A stretch of 8,196 nt of DNA from Candidatus Rifleibacteriota bacterium. Lineage in GTDB: Bacteria > UBP17 > UBA6191 > JACPRK01. Below, in pieces: positions 1-5,973 of the stretch; position 1 is the first letter of the stretch, and the number at the start of each line of letters is the position of its first letter. Below the pieces are notes generated by a model. That model did not search any database. It was not told the DNA's origin and saw nothing but the letters and a program-made list of their open reading frames with translations. The stretch spans positions 1 to 8,196 of the forward strand of contig JACQZL010000407.1 in assembly GCA_016213865.1 (NCBI GenBank), written 5' to 3'. The translations under genes and the position numbers were made by a program.

Positions 1-2
1 AA

Positions 3-34
3 ACCCAGAGACGCAGAGACGCAGAGGCACAGGA
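3..34 (+). repeat. Short octamer array, left arm (ACSCAGAG-type units)
   Basis: Four consecutive 8-base units are visible: ACCCAGAG, ACGCAGAG, ACGCAGAG, GCACAGGA. They are the reverse-strand counterpart of the array at 129-168, and both arrays carry ACCCAGAG at their outer edge. The two arms therefore form an imperfect inverted repeat around a spacer of about 95 bases. The arms could pair in RNA or single-stranded DNA. There is no coding potential here. It could be an intergenic repeat element or a terminator-like structure for the minus-strand gene that ends nearby. Confidence 0.7.
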
Positions 35-128
35 GGGATCTTCCTCTGCCTCGCTCGCAGGCGCCGCGACCCCTCGAGTCTCCCTCGTCGTGTCATCCGA
101 TGGACGTCGCCACTCACGGTCTCTCTTT

Positions 129-168
129 CTCTGTGGCTCTGTGGCTCTGTGGCTCCGTGTCTCTGGGT
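129..168 (+). repeat. Short octamer array, right arm (CTCTGTGG units)
   Basis: Five tandem 8-base units can be read: CTCTGTGG three times without change, then CTCCGTGT and CTCTGGGT. On the minus strand this reads ACCCAGAG, ACACGGAG, then CCACAGAG three times, matching the array at 3-34 in orientation and outer unit. Units directly abut, so this is a microsatellite-like array and not a CRISPR. It lies about 45 bases beyond the possible far 3' end (212) of the neighbouring minus-strand gene, so it may serve as its transcript end structure. That role is inference. Confidence 0.8.
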
Positions 169-211
169 CGAGGAGTCAAGCCAGGGCCTTCCCAAACAGG
201 CGTGGGACCAC

Positions 212-346
212 CTACGAGACATGCACCCGCTCCAAGACGGGGACAAACTCGCCACCTGCCGCGAGCACGCCCAAGAGCCGCACGGCGGTCGCAAGAGCAG
301 CTCTCCCAGGACCGGCTCGCCCAGGGCTGTGCCGTCGCGCAGCCGC
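212..346 (-). other. Possible decayed C-terminal continuation of the CUB/PKD protein
   Basis: Directly after the stop of the minus-strand gene, protein-like sequence resumes in a second frame, starting ERLRDGTALGEPVLGELL. About 60 bases further it resumes in a third frame with AVRLLGVLAAGGEFVPVLER and ends at a TAG at 214-212. Read together, the pieces give a plausible hydrophobic beta-rich C-terminus without gaps, which suggests the original protein ended at 212 and accumulated two more indels. The evidence is only sequence texture in three frames. The alternative is that the gene truly ends at 347 and this is chance open frame in GC-rich DNA. Confidence 0.35.
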
Positions 347-1354
347 TCAGGGCAGCGAAACCAGTCGGCTCGAGGGGACGCTGACCACGTACCCGCGTCC
401 GGCGGCCAGCACCGTCTGGGACTGCCCCGCCGCGCCAGCCCAGAGAACCTCGAACCGGGGCGGACCAGGCGATCTGGCGACGAGCTGGGCGACGAAGTTC
501 GCACCCGTCGAGGCTGCGAGTTGCACCGCGGTGACCGCTTTGGCCGGCCGGCCGGGAAGCCCGACCAGGTTGAGACCCGTCGCAAGCGGCATCTGCCCTT
601 GGGCCCTCTCCGGCGGTCGCGTGCGCAGCCAGACCGGCTCCGCCTCCGAGCGCGAGACGCCGTCGTCGGCGTACAGATGGAAGACGACGTCGTGGGACCG
701 CCCGTCGTGCGTATCGGGCGCGAAGAAAGTGAGCACCGCTGACGCCGGCTCGGACAGCACCACCTCCGGACCGGCGACCTGTTCCCACCGGTAGGTCAGA
801 TGCCCCCGGTCGAGCGGCTCCGGGTCGGTGGAGCCTCCCGCATCGAGCTCGATCGCATCGAAAACCTGGGCCACCAGGGGCGGCTGGGTTTCGTCCACGG
901 TCGAGCCGGATTCCGTGTTCCGGGCGGCGAGGTGGGCCGTCGGCGCCCGCTGCGTGAGGCGCTCGACTCGCACCAGCGTCGGGGCCCACACGCTGCACGA
1001 TTGGCCATTGCACACGCGCAGCGCAAAGTGATAGTCGCCCGGCAGCTCGGTCGTGAAGGTCACCACCGCGGCTGGGCCCTGGCCCGACAGGGTCACTGTT
1101 CGCGGCGAGGGCGGCTCGGCGAGCTGGGTCCAGTGATACCGCAGCGTGCGGCCGAGCGGGTCGACACTGCGACGCCCGTCGAGCGTCACATGGGAAGACG
1201 ACCGGGTGGCTGCCGGCAGGAGATGGTCGGCCGTCGGATCGCTCCCCGCGAGACGTCCGTCCGGCAGCAGGGTCACCCGCTGGTCGAAGCCAGGATCGGC
1301 CGTCGGAGGCAGCACGAAGAGCACCTCTCGCTGTTCGGTCTCCATCCGGACCAA
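347..1354 (-). CDS. C-terminal fragment of frameshifted secreted protein (two PKD-type domains)
   Basis: This is the downstream half of a secreted modular protein whose upstream half is in another frame (1273-2376). The listed start is only the first usable codon. The frame is open further upstream, and sensible protein begins at GRRSEDLVFPTLVRMETE (about 1387), which abuts the upstream half. Numbering from 1354, residues 35-131 form one PKD/Ig-like beta domain (HVTLDGRRSVDPLGRTLRY, later GDYHFALRVCNG). Residues 136-249 form a second (IELDAGGSTDPE, LTYRWEQVAGPEV, VVFHLYADDG), typical of PKD or REJ-like repeats. Residues 256-335 carry a terminal module with GLNLVGLPGRP, GANFVAQL and GRGYVVSVP, a pattern seen at the ends of exported modular bacterial proteins. 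Such domains mediate protein or carbohydrate contact outside the cell. No catalytic residues are evident. Joined with the upstream half, the product would be about 676 residues. Confidence 0.75.
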   Translation of the reverse strand: MVRMETEQREVLFVLPPTADPGFDQRVTLLPDGRLAGSDPTADHLLPAATRSSSHVTLDGRRSVDPLGRTLRYHWTQLAEPPSPRTVTLSGQGPAAVVTFTTELPGDYHFALRVCNGQSCSVWAPTLVRVERLTQRAPTAHLAARNTESGSTVDETQPPLVAQVFDAIELDAGGSTDPEPLDRGHLTYRWEQVAGPEVVLSEPASAVLTFFAPDTHDGRSHDVVFHLYADDGVSRSEAEPVWLRTRPPERAQGQMPLATGLNLVGLPGRPAKAVTAVQLAASTGANFVAQLVARSPGPPRFEVLWAGAAGQSQTVLAAGRGYVVSVPSSRLVSLP

Positions 1355-2376
1355 CGTCGGGAAGACCAGATCCTCGGAGCGACGGCCGGGAGAGGCGGCG
1401 CCGCGATATGGAACAGGGTGCAGACCAGCTCCACGTCGTTGCCGCCCGCGGGAGCCACCCGCCCCGTCAGGAGGTGCATCAAAGCTCCCTGGCCGACCAG
1501 TGCCGAGTAGAGCTGGCTGTCCTGGGCCCCAGCGAGTCTGCTGCTGGTCGAACGGTCGAAGAGGACGGGATCGAAGGCCAGGATGGCCAGGACCTCCCGG
1601 AGCGGTGCGTCGAGGCCCCGCACTGCCAGTCGGACCGGCAACTCACCCGAGGTCGGGCTGTCGAACGCCGTCACGGGGGACGTACCGAACTCTGGCTTCA
1701 CGAATAGCGAGAGCTGCCGCACGCCGGCATTCTGGCTGTCCGAGTCCGCCTTCACCCAGAAGGAGTACGTTCCCGACACCGTCGGGACGCCCACGAGAAA
1801 GCCGTTGGCCGTCAGTGTGAGTCCCGGTACCGGCGGGCTCGAATCGAGAAACGACCAGGTGAATGGCGGAGTTCCCGACGCTTCGAGCTGCTGGCGGTAG
1901 ACGGTGCCGACGCGCCCCGAGGGGAGCGTGGTCGCTGTCGAGATCGCCACCGAAGCCGGCGGCTGGACGGCCGTGACGCTGACGACGCCGAAGCCGTGGA
2001 GCAGGCCCGGGGGGTCGCTGCCGTCGGTCGTGAGCCGAAGTACGGCCCTGGGCCCGCCGACGCGGACGGTACGTCCCGCCAAGCTCGAGCCGGTGAAAGG
2101 ACTGCCGGCGACCGGACGGCCCATGCTGTCCGCGACGTGCAGGAAGTCGTAGCCGCTCTCGAGCCGAGTGGAGCCATCGAACTCGACGTCGATCGCCACG
2201 GCGCTGCCAGTCGAGGTGGGCGTCAACGCGTACGAAACGTCGGCGTTCAGGGGGCACGGCCAGACCTCGAGGACCAGGGGCCCCGCCAGCGCCGGCGCCG
2301 GTACGAACAGCAACCCCAAGAGGGTGATGACGGCAGCGGATGCGCCCAGTCGGCTCGATCCCCGCGACAGTGGCAT
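1273..2376 (-). CDS. Secreted CUB / putative-Ig / cohesin-like protein, N-terminal half (frameshifted)
   Basis: An exported protein of unknown specific function. Residues 1-31 are a signal peptide (basic start, hydrophobic AAVITLLGLLFV, Ala-rich end at ALAG). Residues 33-137 look like a CUB domain: SGYDFLHVADSMG, then RTVRVGGPRAVLRLTTDGSD and GFGVVSV match the CUB strand pattern. Residues 146-228 resemble a putative-Ig (He_PIG) module (GRVGTVYRQQLEASGTPPFTW, GLTLTANGFLVGVPTVSGTY). Residues 243-328 have cohesin-like features (LPVRLAVRGL, EVLAILAFDPVLF, DVELVCTLFHI). True sequence ends near residue 330. After that the frame yields Arg/Ser-rich nonsense, while the next frame gives LPGRRSEDLVFPTL. 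One missing C in the CCC run (plus-strand GGG, 1388-1390) repairs it. The start ATG at 2376-2374 has a GGAGG at 2386-2382, five bases upstream. The gene is divergent from the 2714 gene, which has a similar architecture. Confidence 0.8.
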   Translation of the reverse strand: MPLSRGSSRLGASAAVITLLGLLFVPAPALAGPLVLEVWPCPLNADVSYALTPTSTGSAVAIDVEFDGSTRLESGYDFLHVADSMGRPVAGSPFTGSSLAGRTVRVGGPRAVLRLTTDGSDPPGLLHGFGVVSVTAVQPPASVAISTATTLPSGRVGTVYRQQLEASGTPPFTWSFLDSSPPVPGLTLTANGFLVGVPTVSGTYSFWVKADSDSQNAGVRQLSLFVKPEFGTSPVTAFDSPTSGELPVRLAVRGLDAPLREVLAILAFDPVLFDRSTSSRLAGAQDSQLYSALVGQGALMHLLTGRVAPAGGNDVELVCTLFHIAAPPLPAVAPRIWSSRRWSGWRPNSERCSSCCLRRPILASTSG

Positions 2377-2381
2377 GACAA

Positions 2382-2386
2382 CCTCC
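2382..2386 (-). promoter_or_regulatory. Ribosome binding site of the CUB-domain protein
   Basis: The minus strand reads GGGAGGTTGTC then ATG. GGAGG is a perfect Shine-Dalgarno core with a five-base spacer, which supports the 2376 start and the signal peptide that follows it. Confidence 0.75.
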
Positions 2387-2535
2387 CACGTACTCGGAAC
2401 CCGTCCCAGTCACCTCCGTTCTAGCCCGGCCACGTGCCCGAATCCAGCTTGCAGGGGCGGAGGGGGAGCGACGCTGGATCAAGGCGAACTCGGTGGTGGC
2501 CTGTCTCCAGACCGGCCCAGAAGCCGCACCAATGC

Positions 2536-2557
2536 TGGCGGGTCCGGAGACCCGCCA
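2536..2557. other. Perfect 9-bp stem hairpin with CGGA loop in the divergent spacer
   Basis: TGGCGGGTC, a four-base loop CGGA, then GACCCGCCA pair perfectly over nine base pairs, mostly G-C. There is no T-run after it on either strand, so a standard intrinsic terminator is not supported. As a near-palindrome between two divergent promoters it could be a binding site for a dimeric regulator or a 5' leader structure. The 3' arm overlaps a second inverted pair (2492-2500 with 2555-2563), allowing two exclusive folds. Function is not known. Confidence 0.55.
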
Positions 2558-2702
2558 CCACCAAGACCAGGAGAAGCCCCGACGCAGTGATGCAGCTCCC
2601 CAGTTCCCAGCGTCGCTCCCAGGCGGAGCCGAGTACACTTGGTGCGTGAATCTCCGGGCCTCCCGGGCCGTAGTAAGATCGAGTGAGACGCCGGTCGCCG
2701 CC

Positions 2703-2707
2703 GGAGG
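2703..2707 (+). promoter_or_regulatory. Ribosome binding site that selects ATG 2714 over GTG 2711
   Basis: GGAGG is followed by GCCGTGATG. The spacing is three bases to GTG at 2711 and six to ATG at 2714. Six bases is a normal distance, so translation most likely starts at the ATG. Confidence 0.65.
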
Positions 2708-2713
2708 GCCGTG

Positions 2714-5299
2714 ATGCCTGGACCCACCCTTCGCACTTGTCTGTTCGCTTGCCTGGTGTGGCTCCTGTGTATCGGGTCACTCGGTGCCCAGAGCCAAACG
2801 GGGTTCCTGGGCCTTGCCGGCATCGTGTGCGACCCGGCTGGAAGCCCGCTCGACGGGATCCTCGTCCGCGTGCGAAGTACCGCCACGAGCAAGGTGGTGA
2901 CGACCGTGACGCCCAGCAGCGCGGGCGCGGCGGCCGGGTTCTACTTCGTGGCCCTCGCTGACTTTGCGATGAACCGTGCCGCAGCCGTGGGAGACGTGCT
3001 CGAGTTCTCCTGCTTCCGGAGGGACGGGGCCCAGATCTCCACCTTGCCGCGTACGATAGTGGTCACCTCGGGTGACATCGAGAGTTCGCTCCGGAAAACG
3101 TCCCTGACGGTCGATCCCTCTTTCGTGGGGGACACCATCCCGCCGCAGGTACGCATCTCGGTGTCAGCCGCCAGAAGAGAGAACGTGCCTCCGGGGCCCC
3201 TGGTCCTGACGGCCACTTTCAGCGAGGATATCGACTCGCAGTCGCAGGTCGAGCTGCAGATCGTCGCCCCGGACGGTGGACGCTCGCTGCTGGCCGTGCG
3301 CCGGGTTTCGCCGCGCCTGTACGTGGCTGACTACATGCTTGCAACGGGTCGCGAGGGGCTGTTCCTGGTGCTCGTGGCGGGGGCAAAGGACCTCGCGGGG
3401 AACCTCAACGCCCAGGCCACCGACAACGCTTTCCGCTCGGGCGACCTGATGACGCAGTTGGAGCTGAGCGTGGGGTGGGTCGATGGACGGGATTGCGTAT
3501 CCGTGCCGGTCTCCCTCTTCTCTACCCGAGCCGCCGCCGGCTCTCTGAGCTTCTGGCTCGAGTACAAGCCCGCGAAGCTGCGATTCCTCGGGGCCAATCT
3601 CAGCCCTGACGAGGCAGAGGCCGGGTTCGCGATGGCGACCAACGAGACCGAGCCGGGGCACCTCCGGACGGTCGTGTTCGGCCTCGGAGAGCACCCGCTC
3701 CAGTCGGGGGAGGTCCTTCGGCTGCTCTTTTCGGTCTCCCAGGAACTGCCCGCCGGGACCGTCTGCCCGCTGGTCCTGAGCCACGTGGAGGCCTCCGACC
3801 TGTCGGGTGGGCAGTTCCTCGCTGCGACGGGCTCGAACGGGCGGCTCACCGTCCGCTCTCCTGTCGGCTCCCTGCGAGGGTTGGTGCTCAAGGGTGGCTT
3901 CGTCTCGGGAACCGCGCAGGCCTTCGCGCTGCAGCCGGCGCTGCCCGGGGGCTTGGGGGTGTCGCTGGGCTCCTCCAGCCTCGGGACAGACTCCCGGTAC
4001 GCGCTCGCGATGGCAGTTCAGCCGGAGTACCGGGGACCGGTCATCGTCTCGGCGGTCGGCACCTATCTCGACGAGGCTTCCGGAGCCTTCGTGGCCGTCG
4101 ATATCGCAAGGGCCCTGAAGGGCGCAACCGTCCGCACGGGGGGGGACGCGCTCTGCAACGTCACGGCCCTCAATCACCTGGCCGCGGTCCGGGCACTCCA
4201 GCTCATGGGAAGCGCTCTCGACAAGTCGGCAGGTGCAATCGACCAGGCCAACCAGGAGATCGCCGCGATGTTCGAGTTGCCGGCCGAGGCCCTGTCGTCC
4301 GCCGACGCCCAGCGGTGGGTCACGGAAGCTTGCGGAGCCATCGCCCGCATCGGTCGAACCGCCGGCGTCGGAGCCGACGGCGCCCTCGACGTGGTCCAGG
4401 CACTGGAGGCGTTCGTGACCGGTCGCAGTGTCCCGCCCGACCTCCTCGCCGCCGGGCACACGCCGGCCACGGTGGCCGCCGCCGTCCTGGGCAGGCCCGT
4501 GTCGCGCGTCGTGGTCAGGACGCTGGAAGTCACCCCGGCCACGATCCAGCGTCCGGGAACCGGCCTCGTCACGGTCGGTTTGGAGAACGTCGGCACCACG
4601 AGCGCAACCGCGTTGGACTTGCTGCTCTCAGCCTCGCCCAGCGCCGGCGTGACGGTCGTCGCCAGACCCGGCAATCCGACCGGCCTCGCCGCGGGCGCAA
4701 CGGCAAGCTGGAAGTACGACCTGACGGTCTCTGCCAGTGCCGCTCCCGGGCCGATTCGCCTGGGCGCGTGCGCCGAGGATTCGACGCCCGGGACGGGCCC
4801 CGCGAGGTGGCTGTGTCTTCCCGACCAGCCGGTGGCGCTGACCGTCACGCGCCCCCCCAATCACCCGCCTCTTGCTCTGGCCGGCCCCGATCGCACGGTT
4901 TCCGCCGGCACGACCGTTCCGCTCACCGGTGGTGGGAGCGACCTGGACGGTGATCCGCTGACCTACAGATGGAGCGTCGAGAGCGGAGCCCCCGCGACCC
5001 TCACCGCCTCGGCCACTGCCCGCGCCTGCTTCACGGCGCCGGCTGCCGGTCAGTGGCGGTTGCGGCTGACCGTATCGGACGACCTGGGTGGACTGGCCGA
5101 CGGTTTCACCACCATCACCGCCGTCGTGCCCAACCGGTGGCCGACAGTGACCCCGGCTGCTACCCAGATTCTCGCAACAGTCAGGAACTCCGGCGCGATG
5201 CGACGAATTTGCCGGCTGAGTCGGCATGAGATCACCCGGGTGGCCATGACACTTCGATGCGGAGACGGCGGCCGTCCCTCTGATGGTCGAGCGCGTTGA
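2714..5299 (+). CDS. Large secreted cohesin-like / CARDB / PKD protein, 5' part, truncated by insertion
   Basis: An exported multidomain protein, probably a surface or matrix protein. No enzyme motif is visible. Residues, roughly: 1-25 signal peptide (TCLFACLVWLLCIGSLGA); 30-118 carboxypeptidase-regulatory-like beta module (GIVCDPAGSPLDGILVRV, GDVLEF); 140-245 Ig-like module (DTIPPQVRI, LVLTATFSEDI, AKDLAGN); 249-382 cohesin-like fold (CVSVPVSLFSTRAAAGSLSF, KPAKLRFLGANLS, GEVLRLLFSV); 388-590 a mixed region with VSAVGTYLDEASGAFVAVDI and a helical stretch (VTALNHLAAVRALQLMG, AIDQANQEIAAMF); 600-712 CARDB-like domain (LVTVGLENVGTTSATALDL, AAGATASWKYDLTV); 715-806 PKD-type domain (NHPPLALAGPDRTVSAG, GSDLDGDPLTYRWSV). 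A second PKD-type domain begins at NRWPTV and breaks at LATV. The last 38 residues (RNSGAMRR onward) are translated from the insertion's left end. The intact gene resumes at 7434. No dockerin was seen in this window. Confidence 0.85.
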   Translation: MPGPTLRTCLFACLVWLLCIGSLGAQSQTGFLGLAGIVCDPAGSPLDGILVRVRSTATSKVVTTVTPSSAGAAAGFYFVALADFAMNRAAAVGDVLEFSCFRRDGAQISTLPRTIVVTSGDIESSLRKTSLTVDPSFVGDTIPPQVRISVSAARRENVPPGPLVLTATFSEDIDSQSQVELQIVAPDGGRSLLAVRRVSPRLYVADYMLATGREGLFLVLVAGAKDLAGNLNAQATDNAFRSGDLMTQLELSVGWVDGRDCVSVPVSLFSTRAAAGSLSFWLEYKPAKLRFLGANLSPDEAEAGFAMATNETEPGHLRTVVFGLGEHPLQSGEVLRLLFSVSQELPAGTVCPLVLSHVEASDLSGGQFLAATGSNGRLTVRSPVGSLRGLVLKGGFVSGTAQAFALQPALPGGLGVSLGSSSLGTDSRYALAMAVQPEYRGPVIVSAVGTYLDEASGAFVAVDIARALKGATVRTGGDALCNVTALNHLAAVRALQLMGSALDKSAGAIDQANQEIAAMFELPAEALSSADAQRWVTEACGAIARIGRTAGVGADGALDVVQALEAFVTGRSVPPDLLAAGHTPATVAAAVLGRPVSRVVVRTLEVTPATIQRPGTGLVTVGLENVGTTSATALDLLLSASPSAGVTVVARPGNPTGLAAGATASWKYDLTVSASAAPGPIRLGACAEDSTPGTGPARWLCLPDQPVALTVTRPPNHPPLALAGPDRTVSAGTTVPLTGGGSDLDGDPLTYRWSVESGAPATLTASATARACFTAPAAGQWRLRLTVSDDLGGLADGFTTITAVVPNRWPTVTPAATQILATVRNSGAMRRICRLSRHEITRVAMTLRCGDGGRPSDGRAR
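5177..5181. repeat. Target site duplication, left copy (ACAGT)
   Basis: ACAGT immediately precedes the left inverted repeat and is repeated immediately after the right one (7429-7433). Because the repeat ends are themselves partly symmetric with the target (GTCAGG / CCTGAC), a 3-bp duplication CAG with a one-base-longer element is also formally possible. All choices give the same empty site, GCAACAGTGGGC. Confidence 0.8.
5182..5202 (+). repeat. Insertion sequence terminal inverted repeat, left
   Basis: Begins CAGGAACTCCGGCGCGATG and is identical over 21 bases to the reverse complement of 7408-7428. Similarity is weak beyond that. It lies about 30 bases beyond the 3' end of the transposase gene. 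Confidence 0.92.
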
Positions 5300-5876
5300 T
5301 GCGCGCGGTGGCTTCCTCGAGAACTCGCATGAGTTCCGGATTGCGCCGATTGGCGTACAGGAAGTAGGTCTCGGTGGTTGCCGTTACGACGCGACGGCCC
5401 CGCAAGGCGAGGATGTTGACGAGAAAGCGATTGAACTCGATGGGCAGGCTTCCGAAGAAGCGGTGCAGCAGGGCTTGGACAAGTAGGGCGAAGCCGACCT
5501 TGAGGACCGACAGGATCTGGTCGAGCTCGACGTCGGTCTGGTAGATGAGACGCCGCTCTTCAAGTTCTTCCCGCTCGGTCTTCAAGGCGCGGAGCCGCTC
5601 CTCGAGCCCATCGATCTTCGTCTGGGCTTCTCCACGCCGCTCTTTGAGCTGTTCGCGTTGCTCCTGGAGTTCTGCGCGCTCACGTTCCAGGGCAAGCGTG
5701 GCCTGGTCCTGCAAGATGGCCGTTTGAGTGCCCTCGGGCGTTTTGACCGTCAGCATCAGGCGCGGGACACTGCTGGCTCGCTGGAGCTGTTGGGTGGTCT
5801 TGCTCAAGGCCTTGCCGGTAGCCTTCAGTTCGGATGCCGTCTCGGCGACGGCTGTTTGGTGCTTCTCGAGGCGCAC
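5232..5876 (-). CDS. Transposase C-terminal part (coiled coil and terminal domain), out of frame
   Basis: The real coding remnant reaches upstream to about 6041. The GTG at 5876 is merely the first start-like codon after an in-frame TAG (6044-6042). The missing head reads LDLYFRRWPAQELVFREL, a Tyr-Arg-Glu motif that in IS4-type DDE transposases carries the catalytic glutamate, then NHGYGKRQVVNVAVVD. From 5876, residues 1-30 and about 65-110 are heptad-rich coiled coil (LEKHQTAVAETASELKATG; ALERERAELQEQREQLKERR). They are followed by a helical segment (SVLKVGFALLVQALLHRFFG) and a conserved-looking terminal domain with NRRNPELMRVLEEA and LRIEVSWPPG. It would join the 5974-7260 gene by a +1 shift at CTA-G-CTC. 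No Shine-Dalgarno supports independent translation, so it is probably a pseudogene fragment. Confidence 0.75.
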   Translation of the reverse strand: MRLEKHQTAVAETASELKATGKALSKTTQQLQRASSVPRLMLTVKTPEGTQTAILQDQATLALERERAELQEQREQLKERRGEAQTKIDGLEERLRALKTEREELEERRLIYQTDVELDQILSVLKVGFALLVQALLHRFFGSLPIEFNRFLVNILALRGRRVVTATTETYFLYANRRNPELMRVLEEATARINALDHQRDGRRLRIEVSWPPG

Positions 5877-5973
5877 TTGAGTACGCTGGATTTGGGCGGT
5901 GAGGGTCTCGAGCTGATCGACGACTGCAACGTTGACTACCTGGCGCTTGCCGTAGCCGTGGTTCTCCTTGAAG

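Larger units (their letters stand above)
2377..2713. promoter_or_regulatory. Divergent intergenic region between the two secreted-protein genes
   Basis: These 337 bases separate two genes that point away from each other, so promoters for both must lie here. No convincing paired -35/-10 box was found. A TAAGAT at 2674-2679 is a fair -10-like match for the plus-strand gene, but it has no clear -35 at normal spacing. The region contains a strong hairpin (2536-2557), and a wider inverted pair GGTGGTGGC (2492-2500) / GCCACCACC (2555-2563) that competes with it. Open frames across this stretch on both strands look like compositional artefacts and overlap each other. Confidence 0.55.

Noticed and set aside
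3..168. Octamer arrays as a CRISPR
   Set aside because: The units are 8 bases, directly abutting and without unique spacers.
114..1013. Minus-strand frame of 299 codons overlapping the PKD fragment
   Set aside because: Arg/Gly/Ala-rich with no recognisable fold. The overlapping frame ending at 347 carries the real PKD-type motifs.
2660..2680. TAAGAT at 2674-2679 as a firm -10 promoter
   Set aside because: No -35 hexamer at 16-19 bases upstream, so it is only mentioned in the intergenic entry.
2421..2780. Minus-strand frame of 119 codons with a hydrophobic stretch (ASGLLLVLVVAGL) in the divergent spacer
   Set aside because: It overlaps two other open frames and the start of the plus-strand gene, lacks a ribosome binding site and has no family pattern. 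The hydrophobic run alone is not enough.
3164..4459. Long minus-strand open frame (431 codons) opposite the cohesin/CARDB gene
   Set aside because: It is rich in Gly, Arg, Asp and His with no domain pattern, while the plus strand shows clear modular domains. It is a typical GC-rich antisense artefact.
4180..4460. Dockerin domain in the helical region of the 2714 protein
   Set aside because: The helical stretch lacks the paired calcium-binding D-x-D-x-D loop repeats that define dockerins.
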